From assembly GCA_943737045.1 (NCBI GenBank), contig CALSFV010000090.1, positions 186,001 to 250,000 of the forward strand: a stretch of 64,000 bases of DNA, in the 5' to 3' direction. Made by a program: the position numbers and the translations under genes. This DNA is from Parapristionchus giblindavisi. Lineage: Eukaryota; Nematoda; Chromadorea; Rhabditida; Diplogasteridae. Below, one piece after another: positions 1 through 11,617 of this stretch. Below the pieces are notes generated by a model, which saw nothing but the letters and a program-made list of their open reading frames with translations, was not told where the DNA came from and ran no database searches. Positions within the stretch are counted from its first letter, which is position 1. Each line of letters opens with the position of its first letter.

Positions 1-78
1 CAGTGTCTCCTTCGTCGCGTCTCGCTCCTTCATCAGACTATCCTGATCTGCACCCGGTCGCATGAAGACGAATGTGGA
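1..78 (-). CDS. Edge of an unidentified minus-strand exon
   Basis: Reading the minus strand, an acceptor (TATTCAG) lies just above position 78. It is followed by 26 open codons running off the window edge, beginning STFVFMRPGADQDSL and ending in a charged stretch (KERDATKETL). The stretch is clearly richer in G+C than the AT-rich DNA beside it, as real exons here are, and the other two minus frames contain stops. No family is recognised. The rest of the gene lies outside the window, so this is a tentative partial exon. Confidence 0.35.
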
Positions 79-105
79 CTGAATACGATGTTATTATTTA
101 TATAT

Positions 106-106
<1 letters not shown>

Positions 107-143
<37 letters not shown>
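107..143. repeat. (AAT)n microsatellite
   Basis: About a dozen uninterrupted AAT units. It lies between the putative edge exon and the foldback element that starts near 246. Confidence 0.9.
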
Positions 144-144
<1 letters not shown>

Positions 145-245
145 CACAAACCTGACTATCGTCTTGCATGCAAATCTCCAGTTGTACCTTTGGCTTATTT
201 GGCGGTGATACACGCAGACCTGACAATTATCGATTGTAATCTCTT

Positions 246-1399
246 ACAAGGGAAGTACAAGAAATATCTTTTAGACTTTTGAACAAGACTATTTTTCCTC
301 GATAGGTATAGGCAATATATGGACGGAACCAAAATATTAGCTGCGACCATGCACTTTCAGATTTTATATAATTAATCAAAGTTTGTGAAAAAAATCCTCA
401 TTTTTTGAAGAAAAAATGCACTGTGCACTGTACAAGGAGCGTAGGAAACAAAGCGCTCCTGTAAGCACTCCGTGAACATGGCAGCGTGGTGTAGTGGTAG
501 TGTGTACTCTTCTGAATCGGGTTGTGGTTGGTTCGAGTACACCTATGGACATTTTTCTTTTGCTCATTTTTAACAGCTTCGGACTTGTACTTTCGATGGA
601 AAAAAATGGAAAAAAATTGTTGTTACTTTTTCACTTTCAAAACGTTCGTGCATGCTCTTTTAAGATGTTGTTGTAATCTGTGAGAGACCCTGTCCCAACT
701 TTCTTTTCATCAAATGCTCGATATGTGATCGTCGATTGCGCGTGAATTGTTTTGTGAACTGTCATTGTTGTTGAAATATTATATGACATGTATAATTTTA
801 ATAATTTGTTTTGTTGACAAATTTCGTAGAAGTTATCAGATGCTAAAGATATTGGAAATAATGAAAAATGTAATGGAATATTAACAAATTGCACGAACGC
901 ACGAACGTTCTGAAAGTGATAAAAGATCTGAATTTGAAAAAAAATTCAGCGAACGTACAAGTCCGAAGCTATTAAAAATAAGCAAAAGATAAATGAAAAG
1001 AAAGTTGGGACAGGGTCTCTCACAGATTACAACAACATCTTAAAAGAGCATGCACGAACAAGTCCGAAGCTGTTAAAAATGAGCAAAAGAAAAATTTCCA
1101 TAGGTGTACTCGAACCAACCACAACCCGATTCAGAAGAGTACACACTACCACTACACCACGCTGCCATTTTCTCGGAGCGCTTACAGGAGCGCTTTGTTT
1201 CCTACGCTCCTTGTACAGTGCACAGTGCGTTTTTTCTTCAAAAAATGAGGATTTTTTTACAAACTTTGATTAATTATATAAAATCTGAAAGTGCATGGTC
1301 GCAGCTAATTTTTTGGTTCCGTCCATATATTGCCTATACCTATCGAGGAAAAATAGTCTTGTTCAAAAGTCTAAAAGATATTTCTTGTACTTCCCTTGT
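246..1399. mobile_element. Foldback (long inverted repeat) element carrying tRNA-like sequence in both arms
   Basis: The ends are inverted copies: ACAAGGGAAGTACAAGAAAT near 246 reads back on the other strand up to about 1399. The arms match for several hundred bases, roughly 246-710 against 993-1399. Both contain the same landmarks: a run pairing 290-400 with 1245-1370, the tRNA-like block, and the word GAGAGACCCTGTCCCAAC. A shorter extra inverted piece lies at 895-985. No transposase frame and no convincing target duplication is seen, so the class is unknown; non-autonomous foldback DNA transposon is the best reading. Confidence 0.75.
481..545 (+). other. tRNA-like sequence (A-box and B-box) inside the foldback element
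   Basis: TGGTGTAGTGGTAG resembles a tRNA A-box, and GGTTCGAGTAC about 40 bases later resembles a B-box. The middle (TCTGAATC) recalls the anticodon region of tRNA-Gln(CUG). Acceptor and T stems do not pair properly, so a working tRNA is unlikely; tRNA-derived promoter cargo is more plausible. An inverted copy lies at about 1098-1165 in the other arm. Confidence 0.45.
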
Positions 1400-1430
1400 T
1401 AAATCTACGGGATTCGTAACACAAACAGAG

Positions 1431-3070
1431 CTACAGTACTAGTCTTTCCATATAAAACTTTCCGCAATGTGAATTTACTTGAACATGATTAAATGACATT
1501 GTTAATAAGGTATTAAAAACGGCGTGTTTCCAACATAAGGGAGCGATCATTGAAAATTCGCAAAAAGGCGAAAAATACGATATTGTACAGTTTAACCGTC
1601 TGGACTCTCTCATTTTGCGTGCTATCCGTTGCATTCGATCTGTTGAACATACCTTTCATCTCTCCAAAGGAGGTCACTAGGTTTAGAGAAGATGAATCTC
1701 GCCATTCTACACGATCTCTGAAATGAATCAAACAATAACAATATAAATAAATAAATAAATGAATCGTGATATAACTCGATCGATGCTATGACATCGATTG
1801 CAATAATCCTCATTGATGTTCTTATCAAAGCTTATTAGGTTTCGAGAAACACACAAAAAATGCAAAAAGTTTTGTTAAACATTAGAGCCGCAGTAACGGA
1901 AATAACTCACTTAAATATGAACAGTGTGCCTATCGGCGACTTTCCCGCCTCAGAGTTCCGATATTTGATATGCTCAACGATGAGCAACTCTCCACCCGAA
2001 ACTGACATCGTCACTTCTACCCGAATTGAATTGACGACATTGATCCCACTTCTTCGAGCATTTTTGAAAAAATCCCGGTTAGACAGGAAATGAACACACG
2101 CAAGTAAACTAAAACATACATACTCTAAGATGGAAAATGCAGAAAGTCCGTGAATTCATCACGCGTACGCGCGTGAATCAAAGAAAAAACGGGACGTTTG
2201 AAATTTCGCGTATGCCGCTTCAGATGGCGTAAGACGCTTCAACTACGGTAATTCACAAAATGAACATGAATGTGTCATACTTGATATTTTATATTTTTCC
2301 TTCTTCCTATTTTATTAATAATTTTATTATTATATTTTATTATTATTTATTTGATTATAAGGTACAACCCGTTATTCAAGGCACACAAAGTCCTGTGGGT
2401 GATCACTGTTAGGCCTGAGGAATACAAAAAATCCCTGATAATATACTCGTCGATGAATTGACGACTGAATCGATGAATATGCGTATTGTGTAGACGTAGA
2501 CAGACACTAGTCCTTTACTTGTGGCACTACATATAACTCAGTGAAAAACGAAGTGAATTACAAACACAGCCCTATCAAATACAAAAGAACTTATTTTACA
2601 ACCTCAATCAATCAATCTATCAATTTATTCATATCAAGTATTATAGTAGATGAAGGGAGGGCAGTTCTTCAGTTCCTCCACTGGTAGTGACCACCATTGT
2701 GCTATGATCCTCTTGAACTTTTAAACCTATAGCCTAATACAACTGAATTTTACAACCTAATACTGTAATATCATCTACCGTAATCTCCATATGTACGGTA
2801 CCTATAGAATACTATAATATCATGACATGCCCTCCTTCATTTCTTTCTCTCACTTCTAATTTTGTACATATCGATGCATCATGTCATTTCTAGTCGCCAC
2901 ATTTTTTGGTAAGGAATATGTCAAATTCTTAACAATATGCATTCATCGATTTATAGCTTGCAAGGCTTTAACGCTTTGTAATATACATGTTCAGTGGAAG
3001 ACACAAATAACGATTGATTACCCGTAGATTGGCTTATAAGTGATGAAATGAGAGTAGATCAGCCAATCAA
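1431..3070. other. Intergenic region, no convincing gene
   Basis: AT-rich DNA with short frames only. A 77-codon plus frame at 1860-2093 has no recognisable motif and no good splice context. A dispersed repeat lies at 2363-2420. From about 3,100 the sequence begins to match the region after 16,497, the left edge of the tandem duplication. Confidence 0.5.
2363..2420 (+). repeat. Dispersed short repeat (ACCCGTTATTCAAGGCAC family), copy 1
   Basis: ACCCGTTATTCAAGGCACAC followed by AAGTCCTG and GATCACTGTTAGGCC. An inverted, similar copy lies at about 43,188-43,258 in an XPG intron, and a diverged direct copy at about 54,446-54,506. Function and class unknown. Confidence 0.55.
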
Positions 3071-6000
3071 TCAATATTGTCTGACACTTGACAGAATAGC
3101 ACATCGATGGCACATGTAGATGAAGGGAATAGTAAGACAGAGACAGAATATGAAACACAGAATAGTATCCATCCAATCAGCAATGTTCTCCCAGTCCTCG
3201 TGTTTCTGAAAGTGATTCAGATCAGTGGTATTTTCGATTGATATTTGTATTTATTGATCTATTTATTGATTGCGATTGGCTACAAAATTGAATTATTGTA
3301 CTGATATGCGAGTTACCGACTGACTGTAACAATTTTCTAATCGACTGATTTTTGTATTCTATTTTTAGACCTTCCATTTATTATATCTTGTTGAATAGTT
3401 AATCATTGATCTACCGTATGCTCTATTGATTCGTTTAATAATTCTTTATTATACGGGAACGTTTATTGATGGATATACCTTATCGAATAGTTTAGACAAA
3501 TAACTGTTCTTGCCCAATTCGGATATGCGCATACACACGGACGTCAGAATCGTGGCGAAGGTGATCAATAATGTGTTCATGTGGAAGTAGAGTACTGTAA
3601 TTAGGATATGATAAGCGATGATTACGGTAGGAATGAGCACTTACCAAGAATGGGTATCTCATCCGAAGTATGGGGCACTTTCTCCGTCACGACTAGTGAG
3701 AGCACGGCGAGCGTGAGCGTCGCGGTGACTCCTAGCGTGAAACGTTCCTGAGAATGGAAAAAAAGGATTACGGTGATTATTGATTGAATAGAGGAAATTA
3801 TTGATATATGACAGTTGTTTTTCATTAGCTATTGACTGCATTGATTGAGGCAGTTTATTGATTGGTAAAATCAGATTATTGATTGATGAAAACAAAATTG
3901 GTTGAGCGAATCAGTTTTTTTCTTATTGAAAGGGATTATTGATTTGACCTGTCGTTCTTTTCTCGTTGAGAATCTCGAAAAGAGTCCTGCCACTGAGAGC
4001 ATACAGATGATGTAAGAAGGTAGTAGAAGACTGGTAATGAAGTGCAGGGGTTTACGTTGAAGGGAAAGACCAAACCGGACCTAGAACACTTGATCTTTGG
4101 ACTTTAATCTTTGGTCTTTTACCTCAGTTACGACATTCTCTTCGTGCGAGAATAGCTGCACGTCCACTGAGAGATTCTGAAATTATCAAAATTGATTACC
4201 GTAAAAACAAAAAAAAATTATGCATTTATGACAAATTGTGATGAAATTTGACAAAACTTCACAAAGTTCCGTTATTCGCATTTTTCACGTTCTTGGCGAT
4301 GCACTATCTAAGGTCTTTTTTGTGTATTTGTTTTATCTAATGCACGTAGGATAAAGGTGAATAAGCACTGCAGAACAAAATTGGTATGCTGTGTATGCTG
4401 CAGAATCTTACTGAAAATGTGCTCCAATCGTTATTTCTTCGCCTATAAATTATTACATGACTAACTAGTTTTTTTTTCGAAGTTTCAATCATGGAATGCA
4501 TCAGATTTCAAAACCGGTATACTGTAGCAAATCCTACAGTATACCAGTTTTACAAAAAAATGGCACAGATGCTCGATTACCCCCTCACCAAACGAAAAAC
4601 TTTCAAATGTATTGAAATAACATGTTTCAAAGTTTTCAAAATCAAATCAAATTTTGTAAATTTTTTTCACAATTTGTCACAAATATTACTTCTTTTTTTC
4701 GTTTTGACGGTATTTGTGAGCATTGTTGAGGTTGAAACGAAGCTTAATCAAAGTCGTGAAATCTTTGAATAATGTTGCCATGGCGACGAATATCTATCAA
4801 TTTTTTGCTGTTGTAACTATTGTTTTACCAACGTCATGATGGAATGTTCGAAAAAATAACAAAAGTAATGGACGAGAGAGAAAGTGCGCGTAAACCGAAG
4901 AATTTTCTCATATTATATTTTATTTTCGAAACTTTGGAACGGAGCATTAATAATTATAAATAATAAATAAATTCTGGAGGAATAATCCATACAGTGAGTG
5001 CCCATTCATCATTTCGTGCGAAGTGTTTGAGCAGACTAGTGGAGTCAGTGTGAGGGCGAATCCGCAGTTTGTCCGCACTATAACTCCAAGAAGCGATCTG
5101 GAAAGATCAAAGATCAATCCAGAGAATACGATAAGACAAATATTTTAGTTTGGGCAATTTAAGTTTGGCTGCGTTTTTTATTTGAAAATCTGAGAGGAGC
5201 ACCGAAGTTATATTAAAAATAGCACACCCGCTAACCTTCATCTCAGCTATGACAACATTCTCTCGTAGATAAAGAAAGCTAGAGAGCTTTTCCAGAGTGG
5301 AGAATTTTAAATTTGTATTTTAAACTATATTATTGTGATTGATCGCAATACGTTATTATTGAGGTAGTTCCCTGTTCCGTTCACTATCTTGGCACCCATG
5401 TAAAGTACTCCCCACCGTTCTGTTGGTATCTAGTGGCTTTCTGCTGTTACCATATTAGGATTTGATATTTGCTGAAGTGGCGAGTAATTAACACGGTAAG
5501 GTAAAAAGATCACAGATCAACTTGCCTCTAGTGTGCATTTCTGGCAATCGAACGGGTAGTCGGAGATGTGGAAACGACACATGAAGGTCACAATCTGAAA
5601 TACAAAAAAGTCTAATAAGTCCTGGTGCTGCCTAAGCTTTATGGTGTCTAGACATAACGCCATACAGCACACTATTTACTGATATTGCTAACCTTTCCAA
5701 GATATACATACTATTACTGTGTAGAATGGGGAAAAAGCGATAAAATCGATATTGGGGGGCACAAATAATAGATAAATCAATAATCTCACTTGTGGATACG
5801 AAAATGAGACTCTCCCATCGGATTTGACGTTGACTGTGGCCCGAACCGCACTCAGTACGTCAACTCGATTTAACCTGCAAGAGAGACCTTTGATCTTTGA
5901 ACCCTTATCTTCGATATTTTGATCTTTGATCTTACATATTGAAGGGAATGATATCTGGAATCCAAACGGACGACGTAGGCAGCCATGTTTCGTTGATTCC

Positions 6001-8711
6001 GCCAAAATTGCCACTGTTCCATGCAAGACTCGCATCGTACCAGATCTGTCAGAGAATATGGTAGGAGATTGGGGACTGTATTGATCGAGGTTTGGAAATT
6101 TTCGAAATGAACTATTCCAGAGCCATTCGTCAAATACAATTGATATACTATTATTTTCACATTTTAATTAGGCTATAGGTAGCTCTCCATTTTCTCTATT
6201 GTTTCATTAAACTTTTCTACTGTTTGCACGACAAAATCAATAATTGATCTACCTCTGTAACATGTAGCAGCACTTTGATCGTTTGAGTAGTTTCATCAAC
6301 AGATACCACATGAATCAATTGAGATTCATAATCGATAATCACTGAATCATCGGGAGGCGAAGCCCTGAATTATTGTTTGATTTTTTCGATTTTTTTGGCA
6401 AATTGCCAAAAGATCATTTATTAATAGAAGATATTGGGTGTAACTCTTTGAGTGTCAAATCAAATTAGTGTTATAGCATATATCTTCAATGTGCATTTCT
6501 TCATTGTAGACGCTCTTTAAAGTGGAGAATGAAACTGTGCAGTGTCTCTTCAAAGAGTTCTTGTCTCTAGCCAGTGACCAGAGAAATAGTGTGTAAAATG
6601 AAGAGAGTGTGGACAAGGAGTTACACTCCTTTAAAGATCTTTTAATGAACCAAAGAGGAATTGCAAAGAATAGGAACGTCCCTGCAGAAAGAGCGCAATA
6701 AATCGTACGATTTCTGCAGATCATTTCGATTTTTTGGATAAAATTGATCTTTTTGATTGTAGAAATGTCAAAATGATGGAATGAAATGAATATTTTTCTT
6801 TGCATTCAAAAATGTCAGATAGATCTTCAGAATAATGAAATTCTCTCTCGCTCGTATTGAAAGAAAGTCAAAAACAGTGGTGAGAGTTGTGCACTTCGAA
6901 TAAAATTGTGGTTGTCATAAAATGCCAAACATAATCAAGACACAGTTTCATCAGTAAATTCCAGTACAGAATGTCAGTTTTGCCTCGTGACTGTCAATGA
7001 TCAAGTACTCTTCCACTCATGGGATAACTGCAGTTAGAATGACAGTGATCATCGAAAGTGACAGAGTGACTGATAGAGAAAAAACTAACTGACAATGACA
7101 AACCCTCCCTGAAATTTGTTTAAATATATCACAATGATTTCAATGAATTCTGACAATGACAGAATAGAATGAATAAAACATTTATCATACTCAACAAAAT
7201 GGTCCAATATTACTTGTGCGCATCTTGTGTATATCTATGATGGTATCCCTCTAACCCAAAAAACATCCTATCAAACTTAAAAACTCTAGCCCATGTTCCC
7301 AAAATTTCGTCACTTTGGAAGACTTCTTTACAGATAACATCTCGTGATGTCATAGTCATAGTGGTGTCTTACATATCTATATCCATCATGATGAATGATA
7401 TCATTCTAACCCATAGCTCTTCAGTCTTTACACATCATGATATTAGTCATCATTGTGATTAAATACATTCGTTCAGTTTATTGTGTCTTCCCTTGTCCCT
7501 GATTTAGCTACCATGTGATAAAGAGGGGAAGGGAGAGAATTGAGAGAGAGCTGGATGGGGTAGCACTAACCCCAAATAGACCCATCACAGTTACGGTGAT
7601 TAACAAACGTCGTGAGACGAAAAGATATTGCCACTATGATGAACTGTGGTTAGAAAGGAAGAGAATAAGGAGAGGGAGAGAATAAGGAGAGGGAGAGAAT
7701 AAGGAGAGGGAGAGAATAAGGAGAGGGAGAGAATAAGGAGAGGGAGAGAATAAGGAGAGGGAGAGAATAAGGAGAGGGAGAGAATAAGGAGAGGGAGAGA
7801 ATAAGGAGAGGGAGAGAATAAGGAGAGGGAGAAGGTTTCTCCATTGACTAAGTGTGTGTTTCATCACTTTCACGTAATCGGTCTCGCTTCATTGTTACTT
7901 TCTTCTTCTTTCTCTTGTTCTACTCCATCCAATAGTGGGAACGTGAGATCTTAGGGGCATGTAGTAGATGTAGAGGCAGAGGGAGAGAGAGGGATGAAGA
8001 AATGGAGAGGGAGAGATACTTAAGGGGACTTTGGACACGTGAAGGAGTATCTTGATCTACATAGTGGTCCCTGAGGCGTAGTTGAGAGATTTATTACTGA
8101 CCGGAAATGTTCTGATGGGGGATAAAAAAGGAGAGGCAGAGAGAAAAGGAAAGAAGGGAGGGGGGAGAGCTAGAAGGAGAGAGAGAGAGAGCTAGAGGGG
8201 GAGAGCTAGAGGGAGAGAGGAAAAGAAAGGAGAGAGGGAGAAAAGTTATGAAGAAAGTGTAGTGTATATCTCATAGCCTGTATCAGTTATCGAGAGTAAT
8301 AGAGGAAGTTGAGAGAATGGGAACGATAGAAGAGATGAAAAAGGAGTGAGAGAAGAGGAATTGAGAAGATGAGAAAGACAAAAGGATGGGGAGGAAAGGG
8401 GAGTGGGGACGAAGGAGAGGTAGAGATGGAAAGGGAGAGGGAGAGAATAAGGAGAGGTAGAGAAATATTCTTACGGTTCATGACGGGATAGGAGATAACG
8501 AGTGAGACGTGTTGACGAATCTACAAAGATATCAATCATTGTATATTCTTAGACTCAAGGAGAACCCCATTCTCTAAAATCACGTGATTTGGGTTACGGT
8601 ATGGGCGGAGCTTATTACGGTAATGACTAGGGAAGGTTTACGGTATCTACCTTTGGCTGTGGTTAGACTGATGAAAGAGCATATGAGGAGTAGCATGGAA
8701 GGCAGTAGCAT
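3071..8711 (-). CDS. Cys-loop ligand-gated ion channel subunit (nicotinic-receptor-like), complete 12-exon gene
   Basis: Exons (minus order): 8651-8711, 8475-8520, 6253-6364, 5936-6045, 5790-5874, 5526-5594, 4993-5097, 4123-4176, 3949-4080, 3645-3747, 3479-3594, 3071-3205; all phases agree and give 375 residues. Signal peptide about 1-19. Extracellular domain with LAWNSGNFGG and WIPDI; Cys-loop C144-x13-C158 containing YPFD. M1 about 226-248 (RKPLHF just before), M2 about 260-280 with E at -1', L at 9' and E at 20', M3 about 296-316, M4 about 345-368 after EDWENIADW. The M3-M4 loop is very short and the protein is smaller than usual (450-500). Loop C lacks the paired cysteines of alpha-type subunits. 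The M2 sequence (ERFTLG, no Pro-Ala insertion) suggests a cation channel; the ligand is unknown. Exon 6 ends AG|GCAAGT, a GC-AG intron. A second, decayed copy lies at 16.5-24.2 kb. Confidence 0.9.
4190..4730. repeat. Diverged inverted repeat and perfect-core hairpin in intron 7 of the channel gene
   Basis: Arms rich in the words ACAAATTGTGA and TTTTTTTCGTTTTGACGGTA face each other at about 4195-4260 and 4620-4725. In between, 4510-4551 is a tight hairpin whose two 18-base sides (AAAACCGGTATACTGTAG and its near-complement) are separated by 6 bases. Probably an old foldback element; no coding sequence. Confidence 0.5.
7660..7832. repeat. 17-bp minisatellite, about 10 copies
   Basis: The unit AGAATAAGGAGAGGGAG is repeated head to tail about ten times in intron 2 of the channel gene. 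The corresponding place in the duplicated block (about 23,745-23,785) holds only one or two units, so expansion happened after the duplication. GA-rich, simpler sequence continues to about 8,470. Confidence 0.9.
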
Positions 8712-8722
8712 AGTTTGTGCCC

Positions 8723-9830
8723 TCTGTGTCTCTGTCCTCACTTCTTGATCTAACGTTCTTTCGTCGTCTGGCACTCTCTCCTAGGTCCTCTTGTCTCTCG
8801 TCTTTAGTCCATTAACAATTAATCCTCACCCCTACTATTAGTGGGACTCAATGAAGATGTGCTGTAAGCGGAATGGAAACTGATAGGAAGAAACTGAGAA
8901 GAAGAAAAAGAAGAAGATGAGAAAATGTGACTGGGTACGTCCATTTGGTCCATATTTCATGATAATTGCCTTGGAGTATGGCGCTTTTTGCGTTTTCCAG
9001 ATGTTGGAGTTTGTGCACCAGTGACTGGAGTGATCATGAGGTTGCAGAGATTACTACTTTTCCCAGTTTTTTTGTGATTTTAAAATATTTCAAGTCTTAT
9101 TTTAAAAAATATCCAGTAATTTATCAACTTTCCTTAGTTTTCCTTAAAAAAAACTAAACATACATTTTTAGTGAAAAAAAAATTACTGAAATTATGGGGC
9201 AGAACTATTGGTCCTTCAAAGTATTATTTTTATGATCGAAAATTGCAGTCCACGTTCAAGATACCACAACACATTATACATTTCCGTATTTTGGAAATGG
9301 TCGGATAAGTGTTACTTCAGTCTATTTTGGTACAATAAATAGGTATATCTGAGACGACTTCTTCTGTCAACTCTAAACTGCCTGTCGATCTGCTCGGACT
9401 TGAGAATTGTGAAATTGGAAGACACGCATCATCCTGAAACATTTCTCGATATCCTTCGATAGCCAAAAATTCGTGAGAGTGTAGTGTTGCTTGTGCAGGA
9501 AGATCCGTTTCGCATTTTAATTCTCTGACTTGTGATTGAGAATAGACATCTTTTCGTCGGTTCACAAATTGTGCACTTACTGTACAATGTTATTATTAAT
9601 ATTAATCTCCGCCACCGAGAATCATACTGTGTTGAGATCGTTTTACTCTATAGAACAATAATGAATAATTTGTGCATTAATTGTAAGATACTTTGTGTTC
9701 CCCACGTGAGATAAAACACAAGATCAAAGATCAAAATATTTATCCAGATACACTATCGCACAATAATACACTAAAAATAAGAGAGTCTATCATCCTCTGA
9801 ATACACGAGACAAGCCTAATGCATCGTTAC
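8723..9830. other. Region upstream of the channel gene, with one possible exon at 9317-9565
   Basis: 5' flank of the channel gene. On the minus strand 9317-9565 is an 82-codon open frame ending in TGA, with an acceptor-like CAAGTCAG inside at about 9,522. Its composition (S/T/E-rich tail, EVVSDIPIY) is coding-like but no domain is recognised, and no counterpart was seen in the second duplication unit. Could be a terminal exon of an unidentified gene. Remainder: nothing supported. Confidence 0.35.
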
Positions 9831-10122
9831 ATTTGCCTGACGCGTCAACGCCGTCACGTAAAATAACGTTACATTTGCCGACGTCGACGTCAATTTTGGA
9901 GTGCGTTGGGTCCCAAGTGGAAAACCCTGAATGACAATGGGGATACGGTAAGAAGCTACCGTACCATCGATCAATAATGATTGACTACCGTAACCTTCTA
10001 CAGTAATTTCATGGCCCATCAGGGTTTCCACTTGAGACCCAACACGCTCCAAAATTGACGTCGACGCGCGCGTCGGCAAATGTAACGTTTTTAACGTGAC
10101 GGCGTAGGCGCGTCAGGCAAAT
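9831..10122. mobile_element. GC-rich foldback element (arms about 100 bp)
   Basis: Left arm 9831-9930 and right arm 10019-10122 are inverted copies sharing ATTTGCCTGACGCG, GCCGTCACGT, CGACGTCAATTTTGGAG and GTGGAAAACCCTGA. The 88-bp middle carries several TACGGTA words. It has no counterpart in the second duplication unit, so it entered the first unit after duplication or was lost from the second. Confidence 0.8.
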
Positions 10123-11215
10123 CAGGCGAGCAAAAGAACGAAAAAAGACAACTAGACGATTGAACTACAAATCTTCTCACCAGATCTCACCAAATATAAT
10201 TATACTCTCTTCTAAGATTCGCCAGTAGCTCCCAAACTGCCACTGTACCCCCACCCTAAACCGATATCGCTACCGAAGCGACGGACATCCATCAACCCCT
10301 CTGTTATTCGTTTTCAATGTCACATATACTACGATGGAATAAAGAATAAGATAAGATTAGATAAGATCTTATGTAAAATAATCTAACGAATAATAAATAG
10401 ATAATGTTACCTAACTGAAAGAAGTTACGTTAGCCAATATTAGCTACAATATCTAACAATTTGTTTACAAGAACAAGGAACATAATAAAACGAGAATATT
10501 GGAAATTGGAAAGAAACTGCACTTGTAGTATACGGTCATTCCGGGTTCAAAGTCGGTAGAAAACTGTTCTATGTTATTCTCCCATCTAGGTGACTAAACC
10601 AGAGACAATTGCTGGTGTATTTCAGGTGCGAACTACAAACTACAAATCCATTGTGCATCTTAACATTTGATCTTACCCTACTTTGGTACAGTTTCACTAC
10701 ATTTTTGGTGCGAGAGAGGTGGGAAATTTTATTCGTCGAAAAGCTGTTCTACTATGATAAAACTCATTGACTGTGTGTGTAGAACTTTGTGTCACATTTT
10801 GATGATGATAAATTATCATAAATTAAGAATATTTTTCAATGAATAATATGTACAAATGTGTCACGTTTTCGAAAAAGACAAATTTTTCTGATCAGAAGTT
10901 AAAAAATAATCGAAAATCAGAGAAAACTCTCCTCGTTTTGCACGCTCTCTATCCTTTTCCCCCTTTTCTTTACAATTCGATTCTTTTGAAGAGGGCATTT
11001 TCGTCAACAAAAATATGGTGTCCCAACCATAGATTAAATTTCCAATTGTATTTTCTTCGATGGAGAAAAAACGATTTAAACGAAAACCTCTCGAAATCGA
11101 CAAATACATCTTTTGTTTGAAACTTATTTAAAAACTGTGAGGCACATGCCCTCTATCTAAAACTGATAATCAACATCAACAGTTAAAAAAAAATTTCACT
11201 GGTTCGTTCTATTAG
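10123..11215. other. Duplication-unit spacer, no gene recognised
   Basis: About 10,440-10,780 aligns with 26,040-26,330 and about 10,910-11,210 with 27,640-27,940. The matching part includes a stretch reading VGRKLFYVILPSR in both copies, interrupted by a stop in the first; the meaning is unclear. No confident exon. Confidence 0.45.
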
Positions 11216-11607
11216 TTCTATTGTTCTATTACATTCTTGTCGGTTTTGAAGCTAGTGAGTGGTCGTCTATTCTTTTCTCCCTCACTTCTCTTCCTCGGCA
11301 AGTTTCCCTGCCAAGCCGGAGTGGTCACCGTGGCAGTGTAGACCAAGAAGATGGCTACCTCTCTACTGGATACCGTCCTCTGCCTCTAGCAGTAAAAGTA
11401 AGCTGATTTGCGTGGTTCAATCGATCGGGTCACAGGAACATCAAGAGTCGCCCATCCCGCGAAACAATCATACTTCAATGCAACGCACGGACCACCAGCC
11501 GGGATGCCATTCACGTCAGAGCTCTCAATTATTCTCCACAACCCCGAACCCCTTCGGGGGAGATTCCCTATTGACCTCTTGATAAAACGTGTTTAAATCT
11601 AATCATC
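11216..11607. mobile_element. 392-bp insertion flanked by a 10-bp direct repeat
   Basis: GTTCTATTAG occurs at 11206-11215 and again at 11608-11617. The duplicated block has a single related site (GTGCTATAG, about 27,930-27,940) with nothing between, so this is an insertion with target duplication. The inserted DNA is less AT-rich than its surroundings; it shows no TIRs and no frame of known type. A retroposed or solo-repeat sequence is possible. Confidence 0.6.
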
Positions 11608-11617
11608 GTTCTATTAG

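Noticed and set aside
481..545. Functional tRNA gene
   Set aside because: A- and B-box words are present but stems do not pair and the sequence lies in both arms of a mobile element; the same applies at 25,169, 32,047 and 18,957.
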